From Alviniconcha marisindica (taxonomy: Eukaryota > Mollusca > Gastropoda > Provannidae), in NCBI GenBank assembly GCA_018857735.1, contig JABMCL010003629.1, forward strand, positions 1 through 64,000: DNA of 64,000 bases, written 5' to 3'. Under the pieces are notes generated by a model. The model was not told the DNA's origin and did no database searches. It saw nothing but the letters and a program-made list of their open reading frames with translations. The translations under genes were made by a program, and so were the position numbers. This document shows, piece by piece, positions 1 to 8,342 of this stretch. Every line of letters begins with the position of its first letter. Position 1 is the first letter of the stretch.

Positions 1-125
1 TCTCTGGCACAGTCTGGTCTTAGTTCCGCCACCTTTTACCTGACCCTCCGTTCTCTGGCACAGTCTGGTCTTAGTTCCGCCACCTTCTGTACCTGACCCT
101 CCGTTCTCTGGCACAGTCAGTCTGG
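1..125. repeat. Tandem repeat, 51-53 bp unit
   Basis: Two full units and a partial third begin at 1, 52 and 105, each opening TCTCTGGCACAGTCTGGTC. The array may extend left of the window. From 126 to 340 I see only a CT-rich stretch (about 208-262) and A/C homopolymers, with no gene. Confidence 0.85.
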
Positions 126-359
126 TCGGTCTCAGATCCGCGCTGTGTGTGAGGAAGTGTCAACAAGCTACTGAAACCTGTTACTGCCAAAGCGTGTGGC
201 GATCTGGACCGGCCTCTCCCCACCTCTCCCCACCTCTCTCCCTACCTCTCCCCACCTCTCTTCTTGCTGCCGGCGGTCTCGGAAAAAAAAAAATCCCCCC
301 CCCCATTTTTTAACCCCTCCCCCCTCATTTTAACGACCCCCCCCCCTCCCTAAACCCCC

Positions 360-580
360 CTTTTCATCCATCATCAACGACTCCCCCACTTTACATCCAT
401 CATCAACCACTCCCCCCACTTTACATACATCATCAACGATTCCCCATTTAACATCCATCATCAACGACTCATTTGAATTTACATCCGTCATCAACGACTC
501 CCCCACTTTACATCCGTCATCAACGACTCCCCCATTTTACATCCATCATCAACGACTCCCCACTTTACATCCGTCACAAG
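360..580. repeat. 29 bp minisatellite, about 8 copies
   Basis: The unit has core CATCATCAACGACTCCCCC followed by ACTTTACATC, repeated every 28-30 bp. Sequence from 581 to 840 has no gene that I can recognise. Confidence 0.85.
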
Positions 581-841
581 ACACATACACACACAAGATA
601 AGAATACTGCTAGTGTTGAAAAACAAGATATAAACCCATGAAAGGTTTGAAAGAACGCTGCCGGTTTACCTTGACAAAACACAACATGCACATTTCCGGG
701 GAAAGCCCCCCCCCCCCCTCCTTTTTTTTGAAGCTGCAAAACGACACTTAAACAACAATTAAAATGGTGAGAAATGAGATGTAGGATACTTATCTGCTTA
801 CGGCTGACCTGTTTTGTTAAGTTGGGGAAAGGGAGAGGGGG

Positions 842-2215
842 GCGAGAGGAATGAGATGGAGATACTCAGATAGTGATGTGGGGAAGAGGGGGGGGGGGGG
901 GGAGGGGGAAGGGAGGGGGGCCGGTGTGGGGAAGGGTGGGGGGGTTTGGGGGGGGGGGGGAGAGGAAGGAGATGGAGATACTCAGTGATGTGGGGAAGGG
1001 TGGGGGGGGGGGGGGGGGGGGGGAGAGGGGAAAGGGGTGGAGATACTCAGATAGTGATGTGGGGAAGGGGGGGGGGGGGGGGGCGAGAGGAAGGAGATGG
1101 AGATACTCAGTGATGTGGGGAAGGGGGGGGGGGGGGGGGGCCCCCCCAAAAGGAGATGGAGAAATAAGGTGTGGTGAAAGGGGGAGGGGGGGAGAGGGAA
1201 AGGGGATGGAGATACTCAGTGTGTGTGGGGAAGGGTGGGGGGGGGGAGGAAAGGGAAATAGATTAATACTCATTTATGTGGGGAAGGGTGGGGGGGGGAG
1301 AGGAAAAGATGGGATAAAGGGGTGGGGAAGGGGGGGGGGGGGGAGAGGAAGGAGATGGGAAAACTCAGTGATTTTTGGGGGGGGGGGGGGGAGCGAGAGG
1401 GGGTTTTTGGGGGGGGGGGGGGCGGAGGAAAGGGGGATGGAGAAACCCGGGTGTGGGGAAAAGGGGGGGGGGGGGGGGGGGACGGGGCGGGAGTGGGGGC
1501 ACATTGGCGGAGGGAAAAAAAAAGGGTGGGGAAGGGGGGGGGGGGTGGGGGGGCGAAGAAAGAGAGGGGGGGAGACAATGGGCACAGAAAGAGAGGTGAA
1601 AGGGGGAAAAAAGGAAAAGAGGAAAAGACAGCGAGCGACAGAAAGAGAGGAAGGAAAGGGGCGGACACTGAATGGGCAAAAGGAGGGGAAGGGGGGGGGG
1701 GGGAGAACGGGGCAGCGGGGGGTAAGGGGGGGGGGGGAAAGGGGGGAGAGAGAAGGGGGGGGGGGGGGGTGAAAACGGCAAAGGAAAAGGGGGGGGGGGG
1801 GGTTTGGGGAAGGGGGGGAGGAAAGGGGGGGGGGGGGTGAGAATGGGGGGGGGGAGAGCGGGGGGGGGGGGGGGTGAAAAGGGGAAAAGAAGGTGGGGGG
1901 GGGTTAAAAGGGGGGCGGGGAAAAAAGGGGGGGGGGGGGGGTGAAAAAGGGGGCAGGGAGACCCAAGAGGGGGGGGGTAGAACGGGGCAGGGGGAGAAAG
2001 GGGGGGGGGGTTTGGAAACGGGGCGGGGGAGAGAAAGGGGGGGGGGGGGGTGAAAACCCGGGCAAGAGCTTTTGGGGGGGGGGGGGGGGTGAAGGGCGAG
2101 CGAGGGGCAAGGGGGGGGGGGGGGGGGGTTTAAGGTCCCAATTTCCGGGGTTTGGGAGGGGCCCAGTGGAGAGAGAAAGGGGGGGGGGGGGGGGGGGAAA
2201 AGGGGGTAACGGTGA
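842..2215. repeat. G-rich polypurine tract with degenerate minisatellite
   Basis: Long G runs (often 10-20) alternate with GAGATACTCAGTGATGTGGGG-like segments at about 50-60 bp spacing in the first half. C and T are almost absent from this strand after 1300. Frames in all phases stay open only because of composition (Gly/Arg or Pro repeats). Homopolymer lengths here are unlikely to be exact in any assembly. Confidence 0.85.
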
Positions 2216-2272
2216 ACCCCCGCTGCTAAGAGGGCTTACAAAGGGCCTTTGGTTACACACCTGCAGCCAAAT

Positions 2273-2335
2273 TTTTTCCCCCCCCCCCCCCCCCCCCCCC
2301 CCACCCCACCCCCCCCCCCCCTCCCCCCTTTATCT
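2273..2335. repeat. C-rich homopolymer tract
   Basis: Nearly pure C with a few A and T. It sits between the G-rich tract and the G/T tract that follows. Confidence 0.9.
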
Positions 2336-2389
2336 CCTCCAAAACCCCTCCCTTTAGAAGAAAAAAAAAAGTGTGTCTGTTTTTGCCGG

Positions 2390-3430
2390 GGCGCTTTTTT
2401 GTGTGTGGTGTGTGTGTGTGTGTTGTTGGGGGCGTGCGGGTGCGTGCGTGGGCGTGCGTGCGTGGGGCGTGGGTGTTGTGTGGTTTTTGTGTGTGTATGG
2501 GGTGGTGTGTTTTGTGTATTGTGTGTGTGTGTTTGTATGTGTTTGTGTGTGTGTGTGTGTGTTCGTCTGTCTTCTTTATGTGCGGGGGTGTTGTGTTGTG
2601 TTGTGGGGGGTGTTTTTGTTGTTTGGTGTTGGGGTGTTTTGGGGTTTTGGGGTGTGTGTTGTGTTGTGTGTGTTGTATTTGTGTTTGTGTGTTTTTGGGG
2701 GTGTGTGTGTGTGTTTGTGTGTGTTTGTTGTGTGTGTGTGTGTTTTGTGTGTGTTTTGTGTTGTGTTTTTTTTGTTTTTGTGTTGTTGTGTTGTTTTTTG
2801 TGTGGGGGTGGTTTTGTGTGTTTGTGTTGTGTGTTTATTTTTGTTTTTTGTGGGGTGGGTTTTTGTGTTTGTTTTTTTTGGGGGTTTTGTTGTTTTTGGG
2901 TTGGTTTTCCTTTTTTCCTTTGTGTTTTTTTGAGGTAGTTTTGTTGTGTTTGTGTGTGGTGTGGTGTGTGTTGTATGTGTGTTGGTTTTGTTGTTTTTGT
3001 GGGTTTTGTGGGGTTTTATGGTTTTGTGGTTGTGTTGGTTGTTGTGTGGTGTGTGTTGTGGTTTTGTGTGTTGTGTGTGTTGGGGGTTGGGTGGGGTGTG
3101 TATGTGGGTGGTGTGGTGTTTGTGTTTTTGGGGTTTAGTTGTTTTGGTTGGGTTGTTGTGTGTGTGTGGTATGTGTGTTTTGTGGTGTTGTTGGGTTTTT
3201 GTGTGTGTGTGTGTGGTTTTTGGGGGTTTTGTATTTTGTGTTGTGGTGTGTGTGTTGGTGTTGTGTGTGTTGTTGTTGTGTGGTGTGTGTGTGTGTGGTG
3301 TGTTTGTGGGGTGTGTGTGTGTGTGTGTGGTGTGGTGTGTGTGTGTTGTGTGTGTGTGTGTTTGTGTGGGGTTGGGGTGTGTGGTGTTGGGTGGGGTGGG
3401 GGTGTTGGGGTTGTTGTGTGGGCGCGGGTT
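2390..3430. repeat. G/T-only low-complexity tract, about 1 kb
   Basis: This strand is almost entirely G and T in irregular order (GTGTGTTGTG, TTTTGGGG), unlike the clean GT microsatellites elsewhere. The Val/Cys/Phe-rich frames are compositional. A second purine-rich patch (GGGGAGAG, GAGAGAGA) follows at about 3540-3670. Confidence 0.85.
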
Positions 3431-3670
3431 TTTCTATTGCCTGTGGGGTGTGCTGCCGGCAAGGATGGGGGACTGAGAGTGACTGTAATCCGTGTCTTCC
3501 ACATTCCTCTGTGTTAACCTTCCCCTTATCAAGGCTGGGGGCGGGTGGTGGTGGTGGTGTGGTGGTGTTTGTGTGTGTGGTGTGTGTGGGGGGGGGGGGA
3601 GAGGGGAAAAAGAGAGAAGAGGAGGAGAGAGAGAGAAGAGAGAGAGAGAGGCGAAAAACCGGGAGGGCAA

Positions 3671-4811
3671 GGAAGCGGGGCCGACGAAAAAACAAAAAAT
3701 TTTTTCCAAAAAAAGTTTTAACCCCTTTGAAATGCCCCTGTAACACACGCTGGCTAAATCAATGAAAACCCCTTTCCCAAGAAAAAAAAAGGGGGGTGGG
3801 GTGAAAGGAAAGGTTCGTTTTGGTTTGGGGAAATTTTTGGGTTTTTCCCGGGTGTTCTTGTGCTGGTTTCCCAACGTTTTGTACTTTTTGTTTGGCGGAG
3901 CGTGTGTGTGGCGCCCCTAACCTGCTATTGTTACCTGCAGGGTTTTCAGCGGCCCGTATTTATGTATGTTTTCGTTGATTATTCTCTCTTTCAGCTATCA
4001 CTACGTTCCCTCGTCTTCACTATTCTTTCTCTCGTCTTCGCTATTCTGTCCCAGTCAGCTATAACTACTTACTCTCGTCTTCACTATTCTCTCTCAGCCG
4101 TAGCTATTTTCTCTCGCCTGCACTGTTCTCTCTCGTGCTAATGACAAGATCATTGTCAGTGTTTTGTTTTCGTAACAAGAACCGATAACTGGCCGAGAAT
4201 GACTACAAGTAACACAGCGACTATACAGTGTGCGCTCCTTGCCAAAGTTAACTGTATTGCAGTTCATTATTCATAGCTGCCTTGTGAGTTGTGTCTCTCG
4301 ACAGTAACCTACAGTTTTTAAGAAGACGTGTATTGATAGTGGACTACCATTATTTGCTTTGGTTTGGAATATTATATGGTACGTGGCAAGAAGAATAAGC
4401 AAATCCGCAATTTTGTCAGTGTGCACGTTAGACTCGTATCCAAAAAAGGACAAATGTCTTCGACAGCCTGAACTGTCTACCGTGGGGAAAATGTGTATGA
4501 AGCCAATTATCTACAGAAGCACACCAGAACAGTCGGGTTTTGATAGCTCTTTGATCCACCTCACAGGCTGTAGGCATTGCTGCATTGACAGTTTTGAAGA
4601 AGATGAGAAGAGATGCTTTATATTTCAAGTTACTGTCAATGTCTGGGAACTGCTTGGCGTGTTCTGTGCTTTTTATTATTAATGTTCTTTGCGTGCCCTG
4701 CATGTTTGCACTTGGTACTGCTATCTGTTCTTTGGTGGTTTTTCTTCGGCAACCACAGGTCACGGAATGGTAGTTGGTTCGACTGCCTGTGGCCTTTGTG
4801 TAATGTCTTGC
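3671..4811. other. No recognised gene
   Basis: About 1.1 kb of mostly unique sequence. At 3985-4135 there is an imperfect CTCTCGTCTTCACTATTCT-type repeat of about 6 copies. No frame resembles a protein I know. Confidence 0.6.
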
Positions 4812-4814
4812 TCT

Positions 4815-5010
4815 GTTGTCTGCTTGGGTTGTCCTGTTCATTGGTTGGGTTGTCCTCTTGCGTTGCTTGGGTTGTCCTGTTCATTGGTTGGGTTGTCCTC
4901 GCGTTGCTTTGGTTTTCCTGTTCATTGCTTGGGTTGTCCTGTTGCGTTGCTTGGGTTGTCCTGTTCATTGCTTGGGTTGTCCTGTTGCTTGCTTGGGTTG
5001 CCCTACAGGT
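4815..5010. repeat. About 20 bp minisatellite
   Basis: Unit close to GGTTGTCCTGTTCATTGCTT, alternating with GGTTGTCCTCTTGCGTTGCT, about 9 copies. The CLGCPVHWLG-type translations are repeat artefacts. The flank at 5011-5233 has no recognised gene. Confidence 0.85.
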
Positions 5011-5232
5011 TCATTGCTTTGGGAGTGCATTCAGGCTTCTGGTCTGTTGTGGGATTTCCGTGTTGTGCTTGTGTTTACACTGCGTGTGTCGCTCTGACTT
5101 GGCTGGTGCCTTTGTTCCACCGGAGGTGTGCGGCTGAAAGGACGTGGGATTCAGAATCCAGTTAGTAACAACAGTAAACTATTCTTCTGTCCTCCTCACT
5201 GACTTCGTTTTCTTCGTTGTACGAACACCTCT

Positions 5233-5233
<1 letters not shown>

Positions 5234-5290
<57 letters not shown>
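5234..5290. repeat. (GT)n microsatellite
   Basis: Uninterrupted GT dinucleotides followed by a short GA tract. Confidence 0.97.
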
Positions 5291-5292
<2 letters not shown>

Positions 5293-5411
5293 AGAGAGAG
5301 AGAGGGGCGGGGGAGGGTGGAGCACACCGTTCTTAAAATAGTTGTCTGTTTCGACGTGGATGTTGCAGAACTGAGACGTGCTTATGGTCAGCTGTCAGCA
5401 TGTGGACAATT

Positions 5412-5921
5412 GGCTGTACCCTGACGGCGTGAAGCTGTACCCTGACGGCGTGAAGCTGTACCCTGACGGCGTGAAGTTTGCTGTACCCTGACGGCATGAA
5501 GCTGTACCCTGACGGCGTGAAGCTGTACCCTGACGGCGTGAAGGCGTTGAGCTGTACCCTGACGGCGTGTGCTGTACCCTGACGGCGTGAAGCTTGCTGT
5601 ACCCTGACGGCGTGAAGCTGTACCCTGACGGCGTGAAGCTGTACCCTGACGGCGTGAAGCTGTACCCTGACGGCGTGAAGCTTGCTGTACCCTGACGGCG
5701 TGAAGCTTGCTGTACCCTGACGGCGTGAAGCTGCTGTACCCTGACGGCGTAAGCTTGCTGTACCCTGACGGCGTGAAGCTGTACCCTGACGGCGTGAAGC
5801 TGTACCCTGACGGCGTGAAGCTGTACCCTGACGGCGTGAAGCTGTACCCTGACGGCGTGAAGCTTGCTGTACCCTGAGGGCGTGAAGCTGTACCCTGACG
5901 GCGTGAAGCTGTACCCTGACT
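5412..5921. repeat. 21 bp minisatellite, about 23 copies
   Basis: The unit GCTGTACCCTGACGGCGTGA plus A is nearly perfect, with occasional 23-25 bp variants carrying an extra TT or GCTT. It ends exactly where a dispersed 105 bp repeat begins. Confidence 0.97.
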
Positions 5922-6027
5922 GGGAAGCAGGCCGGTCGGGCTGACTCATCAGTACCGGAAACTGACACGGCACCAAACACTTCCAAGTCGCAGACTAAAC
6001 TAGCGCAACACCTGTGCAGCTGTGGAG
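5922..6027. repeat. Dispersed repeat, copy 1 (about 105 bp)
   Basis: It runs from GGGAAGCAGGCCGGTCGGG to CACCTGTGCAGCTGTGGA. The same stretch recurs at 7479-7583 with a few substitutions and 1-2 base indels. Both copies lie directly after a minisatellite. It is probably a fragment of an interspersed element, class unknown. I see no gene from 6028 to 6391. Confidence 0.85.
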
Positions 6028-6391
6028 CTTTTACCTGGAGGCAGGTAGCTGGCGAGTGTTCCAGAAATGGGGTGTGTGTGAGCAGAGAGCCGGCAGACAG
6101 GCAGAGAGGCTGTGTGTGTGGAGGGGGGAGGGGGCAGGGGGTAGTGCGGGGAGGAAAGTGGAGGTTTTCAACATTCGTCATCCCAGCCACTCGTCTCCAG
6201 CACTGACAGCGTGTGTTGTGCGGCGCCGTGATGTAGCACTGGAGGGCAACGCTCTTCTACAGACCACGGCTTGCTGCAACAACAACAGTCATTACGGCAA
6301 CAGTCTAACGCCCGGTCTGTGCTGCAACACAGAGACGGTAGAGCTCTGCGAGTGAGAGAGAATGATGAAGACGAGAGAAGGTTGCTACAGC

Positions 6392-6392
6392 T

Positions 6393-6480
<88 letters not shown>

Positions 6481-6511
6481 AGAGAGAGACAGAGAGAGAC
6501 AGAGAGAGAGG
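6392..6511. repeat. (GA)n microsatellite with GACA interruptions
   Basis: GA dinucleotides to about 6468, then CAGACAGACA and further GAGA blocks. Confidence 0.96.
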
Positions 6512-6699
6512 TGTAGACGAAACAAAATGCCTTCAACTGAGAGAGAAATGTGAAGACGACTGCGAGGCGGAGCGAGGGCCAAAGCAGGTTGTGTGTAGGT
6601 TTGCGGGGCGGGGTTAGGGTACAGGGTTAACGAGAGTGTTGGTTGTGATCACACGCCGCTCCCAGCCCGCTCTGTGATCCATCTTCAGGGGTCAGTCAG

Positions 6700-7195
6700 C
6701 GCGCAGCCCCCCCCCCCTCCCCCACCCCCGCCCCCCACCGGTCAACAGCCCACTCAGCTCCCCCACCGGTCAACAGCCCCCCCAGCCCCCATCGGTCAAC
6801 ACCCCCAGCCCCCCACCGGTCAACAGCCCCCCCAGCCCCCTTCGGTCAACAGCTCCCCCAGCCCCCCACCGGTCAACAGCCCCCCGCCCAGCCCCTCATC
6901 CGCAGTCAACAGCCCCGCCCAGCCCCCCCTGGCCCCCTCACAGCCCCGCCCAGCCCCCACCGGTCAACAGCCCCGCCCAGCCCCCACCGGTCAACAGCCC
7001 CGCCCAGCCCCCACCGGTCAACAGCCCCGCCCAGCCCCCACCGGTCAACAGCCCCGCCCAGCCCCCACCGGTCAACAGCCCCGCCCCCCCAGGCCCCCCC
7101 ACCGGTCAACAGCCCCGCCCAGCCCCCACCGGTCAACAGCCCCGCCCAGCCCCCACCGGTCAACAGCGCCCGCCCGCCCCACCGGTACAGAGCCA
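6700..7195. repeat. 27 bp proline-rich minisatellite
   Basis: The unit is CCCCGCCCAGCCCCCACCGG then TCAACAG, about 16 copies, most regular at 6950-7170. It keeps frames open on both strands (PAPTGQQPR on plus, WGLGGAVDR on minus). No homology or splice context supports coding. Degenerate copies continue to about 7260. Confidence 0.93.
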
Positions 7196-7328
7196 GCCCC
7201 ATCCCGTCGCCCAGCCCCCCACCAGTCAAGAGCGGCGGGTACAGAGCGCAGCTCATCCCGTCTGCTCGTCCGCTCAGTGGCCAGCTGTTGGTGTCTGTCT
7301 GATCTCGGAAGACTGACCAGACACCATT

Positions 7329-7478
7329 GTCACAAGACATCTCGGTGGCGAGGCATCGCTGTCACAAGACATCTTGGTGGTGAGGCGTCGCTGTCACATG
7401 ACGTCTTGGTGATGAGGCATCGCTGTCACATGACGTCTTGGTGGTGAGGCATCGCTGTCACATGACATTTTGGTGTGT
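7329..7478. repeat. 32 bp minisatellite, 5 copies
   Basis: Units start at 7329, 7361, 7393, 7425 and 7457 with core GTCACATGACGTCTTGGTGG. The array runs straight into the second copy of the dispersed 105 bp repeat. Confidence 0.95.
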
Positions 7479-7583
7479 GGGAAGCAGGCCGGTCGGGCCG
7501 ACCATCAGTACCGGAAACTGACACGGCAACAAACACTTCCAAGTCGAAGACTAAACAGGCACGACACCTGTGCAGCTGTGGAC
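7479..7583. repeat. Dispersed repeat, copy 2 (about 105 bp)
   Basis: This is the homologue of 5922-6027, sharing GGAAGCAGGCCGGTCGGG, CAGTACCGGAAACTGACACG and CACCTGTGCAGCTGTGGA. It again begins at the edge of a minisatellite. Confidence 0.85.
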
Positions 7584-7635
7584 CATCCTGGCATACAGGG
7601 AGAGGCATTTCACGACATCTGTGTTGACTGCTGAT

Positions 7636-7842
7636 CTGACTGTCACTGGAGTGGGTGTTGGATGCAGTCAGTGTTTGAGGGTTACTATCTGACTGTCACT
7701 GGAGTGGGTGTTGGATGCAGTCAGTGTTTGAGGGTTACTATCTGACTGTCACTGGAGTGGGTGTTGGATGCAGTCAGTGTTTGAGGGTTACTATCTGACT
7801 GTCACTGGAGTGGGTGTTGGATGCAGTCAGTGTTTGAGGTAC
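7636..7842. repeat. 53 bp tandem repeat, 4 near-identical copies
   Basis: Units start at 7636, 7689, 7742 and 7795 with core CTGACTGTCACTGGAGTGGG. They are almost identical, so amplification is recent or homogenised. The next 500 bp (7843-8342) hold no recognised exon and would be intron or upstream sequence of the following gene. Confidence 0.97.
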
Positions 7843-8342
7843 GAGTGGTGTCTGAACTTCAGCGACTGAGTGTGCACTGCACGGACTAAATGGGCCGCTG
7901 AGGACACAAGTAGCTCAAGAAACGGGACTTTCAGTTCCGTATCACCGACTATTAATTTAGCCCACAGATAGCTCAAAAAGCCTTCAGTCTTAGAACGGTG
8001 AGGACCTGTAGCACAGAGAACATGGCAGTCGCAGAGGCAGTCTTTTATTGCAATATTTGATCAGACGGTGTGAACCACATGCTCCAAGGCCAACTGACAG
8101 TTGTCGTTTCAGTCAGCGTGACCTTGACTGAGCACCCAGTGAGATGCGAATTCCAGTGTCTGTGTGACCACCGAGCAAATCTGATGGTCACGTGACTGTC
8201 TTCCGCTGCGACGTGAACGACTCTTTCACCCGTCGCTCGGTCACAAACGACATAAACCAGTTCAGGAGGTTGACTGCTTATCATAATTATGCAAAAATCC
8301 CCGAATTTGCACCCTTTGACCCTAAGCCACGTGACCCATCAG

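Noticed and set aside
873..3500. Gly/Arg-rich and Val/Cys/Phe-rich frames
   Set aside because: Pure base-composition effect of G-only and G/T-only sequence.
4613..5165. Overlapping 158-174 codon frames on the plus strand
   Set aside because: They run through the 20 bp GGTTGTCCTG array. Cys/Leu/Val composition comes from the repeat and there is no recognisable family.
6674..7447. 257-codon proline-rich frame (PAPTGQQPR)
   Set aside because: 27 bp repeat, open on the opposite strand as well. Proline content follows from poly-C.
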